A stretch of DNA of 64,000 nucleotides from JANWXD01 sp037446115 (GTDB taxonomy: Bacteria; Acidobacteriota; Terriglobia; Bryobacterales; Bryobacteraceae). The translations under genes were made by a program, and so were the position numbers. Shown in pieces: positions 44,050 through 55,826 of the stretch. The notes beneath the pieces were generated by a model. That model made no database searches and had not been told where the DNA came from. It worked only from the letters and a program-made list of their open reading frames with translations. Where the stretch lies: the NCBI GenBank assembly GCA_037446115.1, contig JBBIJF010000002.1, forward strand, positions 124,001 to 188,000, read 5' to 3'. The first letter of the stretch is position 1, and each line of letters begins with the position of its first letter.

Positions 44050-44055
44050 TATAAT
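44050..44055 (+). promoter_or_regulatory. Putative -10 element upstream of the histidine kinase
   Basis: A perfect TATAAT lies 22 nt before the kinase ATG. No recognisable -35 hexamer is at 16-18 nt spacing, so activity would need an activator or an extended promoter. Confidence 0.4.
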
Positions 44056-44077
44056 TCGAAGAGAAGAGCCTCACCCC

Positions 44078-46134
44078 ATGAGAAGACGCTTCCTTCACGG
44101 AGCGGCCGTGGCGGCCCTGGCCGTGCTCGTCGGGCTCATCATCTGGCAGGGCTCGTTCAGCTTTGGCGATCTTGCGCCTGCCAACCCCACGCAGACGTCC
44201 CTGTTCTGGGCCGTCTCCACCCTGGTCTTCCTCCTCACCGTAACGCTGGGCTTCATGCTGTTCCGCACGGCTGCGAGGCTCTACGTGGAGCGGCGCAGCG
44301 GCGTGGAGGGCTCGCGCATCAAGACCAAGCTTGTGGTGGGCGCGCTCGGGCTCACGATCCTTCCCGTCTTCTTCCTGGTCCTCTGGGGCGTCTACGTGCT
44401 CAACCGCAACCTCGACAAGTGGTTCAGCCGGCCGGCGGAAGGAATCAAGGCCAATCTGGTGGAAGCCGGACGGGCCATGGAACGGGAAGCAAGCGAGCGC
44501 GTTCGCGCGCAGGCGCTGTGGCTGGCGTCGTTGCCCGAGATCGCCGCGTATGCTCGCACCGGCGTACGCCCCGGGGTGCTCTTCGAGCGCTGGTGCCGGG
44601 ATCATCACCTGAACGAAGCCTACATCCTGCGCACCGACGGCGTGCGGCTGCCGGTTTGCGGCGCCGGGACGCCCGGCCCGGGAATTCCCGGCGAAGCCCT
44701 TTTCCCCGGAGGCATTCTCCGCATCACCGGCCAACGCCCGCCGGAGCTCGAAGCGGCGCAGCAGGAGATCAGCCGATACGTCCGCACCTACGACCAGCTC
44801 GTGTTCAATCGGAAGAACACGCGCAACTTCTATCTACTGCTCCTGGCGCTGATCACGCTGTTCATCCTCTTTGTCGCCGCCTGGATCGCCCTGTTCCTGG
44901 CCAGGCAGATCAGCGTCCCCATCACCGCGCTCCTGGAAGCCGCCGGTGAAGTCCGCCGCGGCAACCTCCGGCACCGCGTGCCGGTCAAGGCCATGGACGA
45001 GCTGGCAGCCCTGGTGCGGGCATTCAACGAGATGACGGAGGCCCTGGAAGAGAATCGCCGCGAGCTTGAAGCCCGGCGGCGGTTCACCGAGGCCATTCTC
45101 GAAAGCATTCCCACCGGCGTGATCTCGCTGTCTGCGGACGGGCGCATCCTCAAAGTCAACCGGGCGCTCGAACAGATTCTGGGTCCGGAGCGCCTGGCGG
45201 CGGCCGAACGACTCGAGGACCTGTTCAGCCGCGAGGACGCCGCGGACCTCAAGCACCTCATGCGCCGCGCCCGGCGGACCGGCGCGGTCTCGGCCTCGCT
45301 CGAAATGGCCACACCGCGCGGCCGTCTGCCCCTGTCGGTGACGGTTTCGGCCCTGGAAACCAAACTGACCTCCGGCTTCGTCATCGTCCTGGAAGACACG
45401 AGCGAACTGCTGCGGGCGCAAAAAGCCGAGGCCTGGCGTGAGGTGGCCCAGCGCATCGCCCACGAAATCAAGAATCCTTTGACGCCCATTACACTGTCGG
45501 CGCAGCGCATCGCGCGCCACGTGGAACGCTCCGCGGCGCCCGAGGACCTCCGCCGGATTGTGCAGGAGTGTACGGGCGCGATCGTCCAGGAGACCGAATC
45601 CCTCAAGAACCTGCTCGAGGCGTTCTCACAATTCGCTCGCTTTCCCGCGGCGCGTCCCGAACCCGCTGACCTCAACGAAGTGGTCGAACACGCGCTGGCG
45701 GTCTTCGCCGGGCGCCTGGAGGGCATCGAGGTCGAGCGCAATCTCGCGCCGGATTTACCCCCGGTGGCGATTGACCGGGAACAGTTCAAGCGCGTCATCA
45801 TCAACCTGGTGGACAACGCCGCCGAGGCCATGCGGGACTCGCTTGTCAAACGCCTCTCCGTGCTGACCCACTCACCCGCCCCCGAAACCGTCGAGCTGAT
45901 CGTTGCCGACACCGGCTGCGGCATCTCCCCGGAGGCCCGCGAAAAACTCTTCCTGCCGTACTTTTCGACCAAGGGCCGCGGCACAGGGCTCGGTTTGGCC
46001 ATCGTCAGCCACATTGTGGCCGAGCACAACGCTCACATCCGCGTGGAGGACAACCGCCCTGTAGGAGCGCGCTTCATCATCGAGCTGCCGGCTCTCGTCG
46101 CTGAGACCGCGCGCCGGCCGGCGGAGGCAGGGGT

Positions 46135-46138
<4 letters not shown>
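44078..46138 (+). CDS. Sensor histidine kinase, NtrY-like
   Basis: A 686-aa membrane kinase. Helices lie near 8-23, 43-62 and 85-107, a periplasmic domain spans about 108-248, and a fourth helix at about 250-272 leads into a HAMP domain. A PAS domain follows at about 335-440 (ILESIPTGVISLSADGRI). The HisKA phosphoacceptor is H462 in RIAHEIKNP, then HATPase boxes NLVDNAAEAM, DTGCGIS and GTGLGLAI. The ATG at 44078 follows a TATAAT at 22 nt; the frame is open further upstream without a ribosome site. Architecture matches NtrY of the NtrYX system (nitrogen, redox or envelope control). Its stop overlaps the regulator start by 4 nt. Confidence 0.88.
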
Positions 46139-47505
<1,367 letters not shown>

Positions 47506-47574
47506 TATACTGGGTCGCACCTGTACCTCGCTCGCAGTGCCGCGCGGTGCGGAGCACCCAGAGAGGCGCTTTTT

Positions 47575-48294
47575 ATGGCACACATCAGCGAAATCGCCCC
47601 CGACGTCTACCGCATCTCGGTTTTTGTTGCGAACCTCAACCTCCAGTTCAACCACTTCTTGGTCAAGGATGACGAACCCCTGCTGTTTCACACCGGCTTC
47701 AACCGCACCTTCGGCGAGTTGCAGAAGTCCGTCGGCCGGATTCTCAACCCCGGCGAGCTGCGCTGGATCAGCTTCAGTCACTTCGAGTCCGACGAGTGCG
47801 GAGCGCTCAACCAGTGGCTGGAAGCCGCACCCCGAGCCAGGCCCTTATGCAACTTCCTCGGCGCCTTGTTGAGCGTCTCGGATTTCTCGATCCGCCAGCC
47901 GCAGGTGCTCGAAGAAGGCAGCGTGCTCGAAACCGGCAAGCGGCGCTTCCGCTTTTGTTCGACCGCCCACGTGCCGCACGGCTGGGATGCCGGCGTGCTG
48001 TTTGAGGAAACCGCCCGCACGCTGTTCTGCTCCGATCTCTTCTTCCACCCCGGGGACGTGGAGCCTCTGACGGAGTCCGACATCGTCGGCAGGAGCCGGC
48101 AGGCGCTCATCGAGATGCAGAACAGTCCGTTTGCTTACTCCACGCCCTATACGCCCCAGACCGACGCCGTCTTCGACCGACTCGCCAGACTCGAGCCGGC
48201 TACCCTGGCCACCATGCACGGCTCCAGCTACCGCGGCGACGGCGCCCGCGCCTTGCGCGATCTTTCGGAAGTGATCCGCGAAGTCATGCGCTGA
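47575..48294 (+). CDS. Di-iron MBL-fold protein, flavodiiron/oxygen-binding (ODP) type without flavodoxin domain
   Basis: A 239-aa metallo-beta-lactamase-fold protein with flavodiiron ligands: HFESDE near 69-74 (H69, E71, D73), HVPHGWDAG near 136, CSDLFF with Asp in the bridging position, and MHGSSYRG near 215. There is no flavodoxin-like C-terminus, so it resembles oxygen-binding di-iron proteins (ODP) used as O2 sensors as much as O2/NO reductases. It follows the NtrYX-like pair by 69 nt with a TATACT hexamer (47506-47511) between, so it may sense O2 for it. That link is inference. Confidence 0.8.
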   Translation: MAHISEIAPDVYRISVFVANLNLQFNHFLVKDDEPLLFHTGFNRTFGELQKSVGRILNPGELRWISFSHFESDECGALNQWLEAAPRARPLCNFLGALLSVSDFSIRQPQVLEEGSVLETGKRRFRFCSTAHVPHGWDAGVLFEETARTLFCSDLFFHPGDVEPLTESDIVGRSRQALIEMQNSPFAYSTPYTPQTDAVFDRLARLEPATLATMHGSSYRGDGARALRDLSEVIREVMR

Positions 48295-48389
48295 ACGACG
48301 GGCGCGAGCCTCCTCCCGGCCCCCGAGCCTCTCTGCGGAAGCAGCGGGGCACGGTCTTCTGCCTGCGCGTCATGCGCCTGATGCGGCAG

Positions 48390-48419
48390 TTGACTCGCAC
48401 CGGAGCCGAGCGGTAGCAT
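48390..48419 (+). promoter_or_regulatory. Promoter of initiator tRNA-Met
   Basis: TTGACT (48390-48395) and TAGCAT (48414-48419) are 18 nt apart. Transcription 6-8 nt downstream would begin at about 48425, the first base of the mature tRNA, leaving almost no 5' leader for RNase P. Confidence 0.6.
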
Positions 48420-48424
48420 GAAAG

Positions 48425-49222
<798 letters not shown>

Positions 49223-49235
49223 CAGGGGTCCGTGC

Positions 49236-50510
49236 CTATTTTACGAGCAGCGCACGCGCCTCGCCCACCAAAAACAGGGTCCCCGTAATGAAAATCACGT
49301 CGTGCGGACCCGCCGCCCTGCTCATCGAGAGCGCAGCCTCAAGCGAGGAGGCAGTCCGCAGTCGGGGATGATCCGCCAGCTCCGCGATCGCTTCCGGCCG
49401 CACCGCGCGGGGATGCGAGGGAGCCGTCACGATCACCTCATCCGCAAGCGGAAACAGAATCCCCGTAATTTCGGAAACCGCTTTATCGCGCATCGTTCCG
49501 TAAATGAGCCAGACCTTGTGTCCCGCCCAGAATCGCTGGATGTAAGAGGCGAGCGCTCGCGCTCCCCCCGGGTTGTGCGCTCCATCCAGGATGACGGCGG
49601 GCCGCGCGGCCACCCGTTCCAGGCGCCCGGGCCAGTTTACACGCCGGATGCCTTCGCGAATGGCCTCCGGGCCGATCCCCAGTTCCCGAAGGGCCGCCAC
49701 GGCGGTAACGGCGTTGCCCACCTGGTGCTCACCCGCCAGCGGGCACTCCACCGCAATCCGCAAGCCGCAGGGCCCCTCGACCCTGAGGCGGCTCCCGTCT
49801 GCTCCGAGCTCGGCATGCGCAACGGTCCACTCCGCCGCCGCAAGGATTCGCGCCCCCACTTCCTGCGCCCGCATCCGGATCACTCGCTCGGCTTCGGGCC
49901 GCTGGGGCGCCAGAATGGCGGTAACCCCCGGCTTTAGGATCCCGGCCTTCTCCCCGGCAATGGATGCGATCCCCTTGCCGAGCAGCGCCTCATGGTCGTA
50001 GTCCACAGGCGTGATCACGCACAACCGTGGCGTGACGACGTTGGTTGCATCCAGGCGCCCGCCTAACCCGACTTCCACGACCGCGGTCTCGATGTCCCGC
50101 TTGCGGAACAATACAAACGCCATCGCCGTGACTGTTTCGAAGTACGTGGGATGGCATTCGAGGAAGCCTTCAGCCAGCATCCGCTCCGCCACCGCGTGCA
50201 CCCGTTCGAACGCCTCCGCGAACTCCTGCGCGCTGACCGGCTCGCCCCCGATCCGAATCCTTTCGGTGGGCTCGATCAGATGCGGCGAGGTGAACAACCC
50301 CGTCCGAACGCCCGCCGCCCGCAACCCCGACTCGATCATGGCGCACACGGAGCCCTTGCCGTTGGTTCCCGCCACGTGCACGATGTCGCAGACGCGGTGA
50401 GGATTCCCGAGCTGCTCCAGCAGCATCCCGATCCGCTCCAGGCCCATCTTGGCGGCAGGGATCTCGTTGCCGAGCGCATACAGGAAGCGCACTGAATCGG
50501 GATAGGTCAT
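49236..50510 (-). CDS. folC: Folylpolyglutamate synthase / dihydrofolate synthase
   Basis: A 424-aa Mur-ligase-family enzyme that joins glutamate to dihydropteroate or folates in the cytoplasm. The ATP loop AGTNGKGSV is at 47-55, with the omega-loop THL-type TSPHLIEPTERIRI near 72-85. Mid-domain motifs are VEVGLGGRLDATNVV and ITPVDYDHEALLG, and the C-terminal Asp/His segment is ILDGAHNPGGA. I start at ATG 50510; an ATG 8 codons upstream is also possible, and neither has a good ribosome site. The open frame further upstream to 51374 is a shadow. Co-transcribed with plsC. Confidence 0.93.
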   Translation of the reverse strand: MTYPDSVRFLYALGNEIPAAKMGLERIGMLLEQLGNPHRVCDIVHVAGTNGKGSVCAMIESGLRAAGVRTGLFTSPHLIEPTERIRIGGEPVSAQEFAEAFERVHAVAERMLAEGFLECHPTYFETVTAMAFVLFRKRDIETAVVEVGLGGRLDATNVVTPRLCVITPVDYDHEALLGKGIASIAGEKAGILKPGVTAILAPQRPEAERVIRMRAQEVGARILAAAEWTVAHAELGADGSRLRVEGPCGLRIAVECPLAGEHQVGNAVTAVAALRELGIGPEAIREGIRRVNWPGRLERVAARPAVILDGAHNPGGARALASYIQRFWAGHKVWLIYGTMRDKAVSEITGILFPLADEVIVTAPSHPRAVRPEAIAELADHPRLRTASSLEAALSMSRAAGPHDVIFITGTLFLVGEARALLVK

Positions 50511-50726
50511 CGAAGGGAAGGCGCCGGCAATCATTCTAGCAGGGAGCCGCCACCATCCCCCGGCATCGCAAACGGACACCGCCCGCCCGGCCGGGGCCAC
50601 ACGGCACCGGGGCCGAGAGGCCTCCTCTCTCACCCCGAACCTGGTGACTTCGATTACACTGGGGGTGGGCTTCCTCCTGGCATGGGTCGAATCGGCGGTG
50701 ACAAGGCCGCCGCAAGGAGGTGTGTC

Positions 50727-51203
50727 ATGGCCATGCTCCAGCGCCTGCTCCAATACCTGGATGAAAACCGGGTCGAATATACGCACCACACGCATCCGAC
50801 GGCATACACGGCCCGCGAGGTGGCCTCGGTGGAACACGTCCCGGCGCACCGCATTGCCAAGGTCGTGGTCTACTTCACCGAGAACGGTTACGGCATGGCG
50901 GTGCTCCCCGGAGACAGCATGCTCGACCTCCAGAGCCTGCGCACCGCGCTGGGAGTCTCTCGCCTCCGGCTGGCCACCGAAAGCGAACTGGCGGACCTGT
51001 TTCCGGATTGCGAACTGGGCGCCATGCCCCCGTTTGGCAACCTGTTTGACCTGCCGGTGTTCGTGGACGGTAGCCTGACCACCGAGGAGACGATTGCCTT
51101 CAACGCCGGCACGCACCGGGACGTGGTTCACATGAAGTACCGGGACTTCGAGCGTCTGGTCCGGCCCAAGGTCATGAACCTGTCGCGGCACGCTGCCGCC
51201 TGA
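50727..51203 (+). CDS. YbaK/EbsC-family aminoacyl-tRNA deacylase
   Basis: A 158-aa editing-domain protein of the YbaK/ProX family, which hydrolyses mischarged aminoacyl-tRNAs such as Cys- or Ala-tRNAPro. Family segments are YTAREVASVEHVPAHRIAKVVVY (with the catalytic Lys) and the later GAMPPFGNLFDLPVFVD, followed by FNAGTHRDVVHMKYRDF. ATG 50727 has AAGGAGG at 6-nt spacing; an in-frame ATG 15 codons upstream is less likely. The amino acid specificity is not readable. Confidence 0.88.
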   Translation: MAMLQRLLQYLDENRVEYTHHTHPTAYTAREVASVEHVPAHRIAKVVVYFTENGYGMAVLPGDSMLDLQSLRTALGVSRLRLATESELADLFPDCELGAMPPFGNLFDLPVFVDGSLTTEETIAFNAGTHRDVVHMKYRDFERLVRPKVMNLSRHAAA

Positions 51204-51218
51204 AGTCCCGGCGCCCGC

Positions 51219-51249
51219 GAACCGACTTTTTTCGCATCCCAGGCGTCTT
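51219..51249 (+). promoter_or_regulatory. Possible ECF-type promoter of the sigma/secretion operon
   Basis: GAACC (51219-51223) and CGTCTT (51244-51249) resemble the -35 GGAAC and -10 CGTC of ECF sigma promoters. The spacing of 20 nt is about 3 nt longer than usual, so it is only a candidate autoregulatory site. Confidence 0.3.
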
Positions 51250-51267
51250 GTTTTAAGGAGCCGGAGA

Positions 51268-51816
51268 TTGATCTTTCGGGAAGTCGAGGATCCGGACCTG
51301 GTCGCCAGAGCCGGCAAAGGCGACGTGGATGCCTTCAATGTACTCGTCTCCCGCTGGGAAAAACGGATCTTCAATTACTTGTTCCGCCTGGTGGGAGACC
51401 GGGAAGCGGCTCTGGATTTGTCGCAGGAAGTGTTTCTCAAAGCCTATCTCGGACTGGGCAAGCTCCAGGACGGCTCGCGGTTTGCTCCGTGGCTGTTCCG
51501 TATCGCGCACAACGAGGCCTTCTCCTTGCTGCGCCGGCGCAGGTTCGACCCCGGCCCGGAAACCGAACCGGAGCCGGATCACTCTGCCGCGGCGCTACTG
51601 CCGGTAGAGCTGTCACTCGCCGTCGAGCAGGCCCTTGCGCGGCTCTCCCCCGAACAGCGCGAGGCGGTCCTGTTGAAGATCTTCCAGGGCTTCAAGTTCG
51701 AGGAGATGGCGCAAGTCCTTTCCTGCCCGGTCTCCACCGTGAAGTCGCGCCTGTACGCCGCCCTCGACTTGCTGAAAGAATCCCTGGCTCCTATCAACGC
51801 ACGGGGTGCGCAATGA
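51268..51816 (+). CDS. RNA polymerase ECF sigma factor
   Basis: A 182-aa sigma-70 family, group 4 (ECF) factor. Region 2 with DLVARAGKGDVDAFNVLVSRWE and LSQEVFLKAY is at about 10-62, and RFAPWLFRIAHNEAFSLLRRR follows. Region 4 lies at about 115-170 with LSPEQREAVLLKIFQGFKFEEMAQVL and VSTVKSRLYAALDLL. The start is TTG 51268 with AAGGAG 7 nt upstream. It is the first gene of the operon; its stop overlaps the anti-sigma start by 4 nt. Confidence 0.93.
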   Translation: MIFREVEDPDLVARAGKGDVDAFNVLVSRWEKRIFNYLFRLVGDREAALDLSQEVFLKAYLGLGKLQDGSRFAPWLFRIAHNEAFSLLRRRRFDPGPETEPEPDHSAAALLPVELSLAVEQALARLSPEQREAVLLKIFQGFKFEEMAQVLSCPVSTVKSRLYAALDLLKESLAPINARGAQ

Positions 51817-52400
51817 ACTGCTCCAACTTCGACTGGAAAGCTTACGTTCTCGGCGAAACCCTCGCCTCGGAACGCCCGGAGCTCGAGTCTCACCTGGCGG
51901 CCTGCGCGGCCTGCCGCGAGGAGGTCGCACGCCTCGGCGCGGTAATGGCCGCCCTCGCCGCGCTGCCGCAGGCGGAACCGCCGCGCCGCCTGGCCTTCGT
52001 CTCCGACAAGATCTTCGCACCGGGCTTCTGGGGGCGGCTCTGGAACTCCGCGCCGCGGCTCGGGTTCGCCTCCGCAGCGCTTGTGGCCGCCGCGATCCTC
52101 GTTCACGCCTTCACCCGCCCGGCGCCTGCTCCCCCGCCCAGCCCTCCCGCCGTCCAGCTCTCCGAACAGCGTATCCAGGCCGAAGTGGCGCGCCGAATGG
52201 AAGCTCTGCTGGACGAGAAGCTCCGCCAGATGGAAGCCCGTCAGTCGCGCCGGACTGCGGAACTGGTGGCGGCGGCCGCCGCACGGCTGGAGCGACGCCA
52301 TCAAGCGCAGCTGCTGGCGGTCGAGGAAAATCTGAACCTGCTGCGCAAACGCTGGGGCGTGCTGTATACGGCCAGCGCCGAACTGGGAGGCACGCGATGA
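51813..52400 (+). CDS. Zinc-binding anti-sigma factor (ZAS type) with coiled-coil C-terminus
   Basis: A 195-aa anti-sigma factor. The zinc motif HLAACAAC gives H27-x3-C31-x2-C34. One membrane helix lies at about 87-103 (FASAALVAAAILVHAF). Outside it is a Pro-rich segment followed by a long charged coiled coil at about 120-185 (EAR, EEK and QRR repeats). It holds the ECF sigma factor at the membrane until an envelope signal releases it. The long exported coiled coil is unusual and may be the sensor. Overlaps both neighbours by 4 nt. Confidence 0.88.
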   Translation: MNCSNFDWKAYVLGETLASERPELESHLAACAACREEVARLGAVMAALAALPQAEPPRRLAFVSDKIFAPGFWGRLWNSAPRLGFASAALVAAAILVHAFTRPAPAPPPSPPAVQLSEQRIQAEVARRMEALLDEKLRQMEARQSRRTAELVAAAAARLERRHQAQLLAVEENLNLLRKRWGVLYTASAELGGTR

Positions 52401-52939
52401 GATATCTCTTCCTGGCGGCTGCCGCGGCCGCAATGGCCTGGGCGGCGGAGCCGCCGCGCGTCGCCCGAGCCACATTGATCCAGATCGAAAACCATCTCGA
52501 TCGCCGCATTGAGACCGCGCTGCCCGACAACCCGTTCATGCTTTTGAGTTCGACTCAAGGCGTGTACCTGGAGGGTTACGGGGCTGTCTTCACCGCCGAG
52601 CTTAATCTCATCACCGTGCCTGCGCCTACCCCCTTCCGGCCCGCCTTCACCCGCGATGACATCGAAAAGATTCGCCTAAAAAAACTCGAGCGCCTCACGG
52701 TGCTCAAACGCCTTCTCCGCGATGCGCTGGTTGAAGCGGCCGCCTCGCTCGAGGGCGTGCCCCCCGCCGAGCAGGTGGCCATTGCGGTCTCGCTATTTTA
52801 TTTCCGCACCTGGGAGAATACGGCCGGTCTGCCATCGCAGATTCTCATGCACGCCCCGCGCAGCGTCCTGCTGGATTTCCGCGCCCGGCGCATTTCCGAG
52901 CAGGCCCTGGAGGGGGCACTCCGGATCCAGGAGTTCTGA
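52397..52939 (+). CDS. Exported protein of unknown function in the sigma/secretion operon
   Basis: A 180-aa protein with a signal peptide (residues 1-17, FLAAAAAAMAWA). It lacks recognisable motifs; the mature part is alpha/beta with a basic helical segment (IEKIRLKKLERLTVLKRLLRDALVEAAASLEG). It begins inside the anti-sigma stop and ends 4 nt before gspE, so it is translated with both. It could be the signal sensed by the anti-sigma factor or an extra secretion component; neither is shown. Confidence 0.75.
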   Translation: MRYLFLAAAAAAMAWAAEPPRVARATLIQIENHLDRRIETALPDNPFMLLSSTQGVYLEGYGAVFTAELNLITVPAPTPFRPAFTRDDIEKIRLKKLERLTVLKRLLRDALVEAAASLEGVPPAEQVAIAVSLFYFRTWENTAGLPSQILMHAPRSVLLDFRARRISEQALEGALRIQEF

Positions 52940-52943
52940 CTCG

Positions 52944-54578
52944 ATGCGGCTGGGTGAAATGCTGGTGGCCCGCGGCCTGATCGAGCCCGAGGACCTCGAC
53001 AAGGCTTTGGAGATCCAGCGCGAGCGCGGGGAAAAGATCGGCAAGATCCTGGTGGATCTCGGCTTCGTCGCCACGCGCGACGTCCTCGCCGCTCTCTCCG
53101 AACAACTCGGCGTGCCGCTCGCCTCGATCGAAGGACCTCCGCCCGTGACCCCGGAAACCGAAGGTCTCTCGCCGCGCTTCATGCGCCAATGCAAGTTTCT
53201 CCCCATCGCCCTGCAAGACTCCACCCTCACGCTGGCCATGGCCGATCCGCTGGACTTCGAGACCATTTCCGCCGTCCGGGGATTCACGGGCCTCAAAGTG
53301 CGCGCCGCTCTGGCCTCCGAGCAGGAGATCCGCGACGCCATTGATCGCTACTACGGCGAGACCGAGCGGCCCGCCGAACTAGAACCCGAAACCGGCGAGA
53401 CCAGCGAAGATCTCGAGCACCTCCGCGACATGGCCAGCGAGGCGCCCGTGATCCGTCTGGTGAACGCCCTCATCGCCCAGGCCGTCGAAAAACGGGCCAG
53501 CGACATCCACTTGGAGCCCTTCGAGAAAGAATTCCGCGTCCGCTTCCGCATTGACGGCGTCCTCTACAACCAGGAGCCGCCTCCGCGCGAACTCAAGGCA
53601 GCCATCATTTCCCGGGTCAAGCTCATGGCCCGGCTCAACATCGCCGAGCGCCGCCTGCCCCAGGACGGCCGCATCAAGATCAAGACCCTGGGCCGCGAAG
53701 TGGACCTCCGCGTCTCCACGCTGCCCACCCTCTACGGGGAAAGCGTCGTGATGCGCCTGCTGGACCGCTCCGCCACCGAATTCTTCGACCTGCGCCGCCT
53801 CGGCTTCGACGAGCACATGCTGGCGCGCATGGAGTATTACACCTCCCTGCCCCACGGTATCCTGCTCGTCACCGGTCCCACCGGCAGCGGCAAGTCCACC
53901 ACCCTGTATTCGGCCCTCAAGCGGATCAACCGCCCCGGCGTCAAGATCATTACCATTGAGGACCCGGTCGAATACCAGATGGACGGCATCAACCAGATCC
54001 ACGTCAACCCTCAGATCGGCCTGACCTTTGCCGCCGGGCTCCGCCACATCGTGCGCCAGGACCCCGACGTGATCATGGTGGGCGAAATCCGCGACCGCGA
54101 GACCGCCGACATCGCCATCCGCGCCGCCCTCACCGGACACTTCGTCTACTCCACGCTGCACACCAACGATGCCCCCAGCGCCATTACGCGGCTTACCGAT
54201 ATGGGGGTCGAGAACTACCTCATCAGTTCCTCGCTGGTGGCCGTGCTCGCCCAGCGCCTGGTCCGCGTCATCTGCCCGCGCTGCAAAGTCGAAGACGAAC
54301 CGCGCATTACGCCGCAGGGCGAAACGATCGGGACCTGGCGCGGCCTCGGATGCGAACATTGCTTCGGCACGGGCTACAGCGGGCGCGTGGGCATCTTCGA
54401 GCTCATGGAGATGAACGACGAAATCCGCAAGCTGATCATGCGCAACGCCGATGCCACCGAAATTGCCGCCGCAGCCCGTCGCCACGGCATGCGTACGCTG
54501 CGCGAAGACGGCTGGGAAAAAGTACGGGCGGGAGTGACCACCGCCCAGGAGGTCCTCCGCGTCACCCAGGAATTCTGA
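52944..54578 (+). CDS. gspE: Type II secretion ATPase GspE
   Basis: A 544-aa AAA+ secretion ATPase. An N-terminal MshEN/GspE_N domain (about 1-150) opens LGEMLVARGLIEPEDLDKAL. The ATPase core has Walker A GPTGSGKST at 311-319, the Asp box with DPVEYQ near 340, and the Walker B VGEIRDRETADIA near 380. A CxxC pair plus CEHC near 450-480 forms the zinc-binding site of GspE/PilB. It powers pseudopilus assembly from the cytoplasm. Starts 4 nt after the unknown exported protein. Confidence 0.94.
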   Translation: MRLGEMLVARGLIEPEDLDKALEIQRERGEKIGKILVDLGFVATRDVLAALSEQLGVPLASIEGPPPVTPETEGLSPRFMRQCKFLPIALQDSTLTLAMADPLDFETISAVRGFTGLKVRAALASEQEIRDAIDRYYGETERPAELEPETGETSEDLEHLRDMASEAPVIRLVNALIAQAVEKRASDIHLEPFEKEFRVRFRIDGVLYNQEPPPRELKAAIISRVKLMARLNIAERRLPQDGRIKIKTLGREVDLRVSTLPTLYGESVVMRLLDRSATEFFDLRRLGFDEHMLARMEYYTSLPHGILLVTGPTGSGKSTTLYSALKRINRPGVKIITIEDPVEYQMDGINQIHVNPQIGLTFAAGLRHIVRQDPDVIMVGEIRDRETADIAIRAALTGHFVYSTLHTNDAPSAITRLTDMGVENYLISSSLVAVLAQRLVRVICPRCKVEDEPRITPQGETIGTWRGLGCEHCFGTGYSGRVGIFELMEMNDEIRKLIMRNADATEIAAAARRHGMRTLREDGWEKVRAGVTTAQEVLRVTQEF

Positions 54579-54615
54579 AAGACCCTCGGAGCGGTACAAC
54601 AGTGCGCCGGAGCGT

Positions 54616-55824
54616 ATGACAAGCTTTCACTTCAAGGCCGTAGCAGCCGACGGAAGGGTCCGGACCGGAGTCCTCGCCGGACCCAGCGAAAAGCATGTGG
54701 CGGCCGAGCTGCGGCGCCAGGGACTCATGCCCGTCTGGGTCGGCGCCGCACCCCGCCGCTCCTTCCGCTGGAAGTTGCCCTCGTGGGTGCGGGGCCGGCG
54801 CCGCGACGTGCTCTTCTTCACGCAGGAGCTGTCCTCCTTGCTGAGTGCCGGCGTGCCGCTGGACCGGGCGCTTGCGATCACGGCCGAACTGACCGAGCGG
54901 CCCTCGTTCCGCCTCGTGCTCCAGGACGTGCTCCGCCTCTTGAAAAGCGGCAAGCCCCTGGCCGAGAGTCTGGCCGCGCACCCCGACTATTTCTCCGACC
55001 TGTTCGTTAACATGGTGCGCGCCGGCGAGGCCAGCGGCGCGCTGGCCCAGATCTTCGAGCGCCTGGCGGAGTTCGAGCAGTCGCGCGACGAGCTGCGCAA
55101 CTACCTCATCTCTTCGATGATCTACCCCGCGCTGCTCAGCCTGGTCGGCCTCGGTTCGATCCTCGTCCTGATCACTTTCGTGGTGCCGCGCTTCGCGGCC
55201 GTTTTTCAGGAATCACAGATGCGCGTGCCGCTGCCGGCCCAGATACTGATCGAAGCCAGCCGCTACGTGCGCGCCTACGGCTGGGTGCTGCTGGCGGCCG
55301 TAATCGCGGCCCTCCTGTCGGCCTACTCCTACACCCGTACCGCGGCGGGTCGCCTGTGGTGGGACACACTCAAGCTGCGCATTCCGCTGCTCGGCCCGGC
55401 CCTCCGCCGGGCTGAAACCGCCCGCTTCGCACGGGCCATGGCCACGCTGGTCGCCAACGCCGTTCCCCTGGTCCAGTCCATCGGAATTGCCGCGGCCGTG
55501 CTCCACAACCGCCGCATCGCGGGCTCCCTGGACCGGGTGGCCCAAGGCGTCAAGCGCGGCGAGGGTATTGCCGCTCCTCTGGCCCGCGCCGGACAGTTCC
55601 CGCCCCTGGCAGCCCACCTGCTCACCGTCGGCGAGGAAACCGGGAGACTCGACCAGATGTTCGCCCGCATGGCCGAAATCTACGAAGGCGAAACCCGCGC
55701 GGCCATCAAACGCTTCACGGCACTTTTCGAACCCCTGGTTATTCTGGTGATGGGTGTGCTCGTCGGCACGCTCATCCTCAGCATGTTGCTGGCAATCACA
55801 AGTATCAACGAAGTGGCGGTGTAA
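54616..55824 (+). CDS. gspF: Type II secretion inner-membrane protein GspF
   Basis: A 402-aa polytopic platform protein with two GspF/PilC-type cytoplasmic helical domains (residues about 65-180 and 270-390) and helices near 170, 220 and 375. Signature segments are FTQELSSLLSAGVPLDRALAI and GEEASGAL/GEETGRLDQMFARMAE. It anchors GspE and couples it to the pseudopilus. It follows gspE by 37 nt and precedes gspG by 2 nt. Confidence 0.94.
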   Translation: MTSFHFKAVAADGRVRTGVLAGPSEKHVAAELRRQGLMPVWVGAAPRRSFRWKLPSWVRGRRRDVLFFTQELSSLLSAGVPLDRALAITAELTERPSFRLVLQDVLRLLKSGKPLAESLAAHPDYFSDLFVNMVRAGEASGALAQIFERLAEFEQSRDELRNYLISSMIYPALLSLVGLGSILVLITFVVPRFAAVFQESQMRVPLPAQILIEASRYVRAYGWVLLAAVIAALLSAYSYTRTAAGRLWWDTLKLRIPLLGPALRRAETARFARAMATLVANAVPLVQSIGIAAAVLHNRRIAGSLDRVAQGVKRGEGIAAPLARAGQFPPLAAHLLTVGEETGRLDQMFARMAEIYEGETRAAIKRFTALFEPLVILVMGVLVGTLILSMLLAITSINEVAV

Positions 55825-55826
55825 CC

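Noticed and set aside
43922..44734. Upstream extension of secG
   Set aside because: It is antisense to the histidine kinase gene; the SecG helix starts at 43921.
50511..51374. Upstream extension of folC to 51374
   Set aside because: The extra residues are antisense to the YbaK-like gene; FolC family N-termini match the ATG at 50510.
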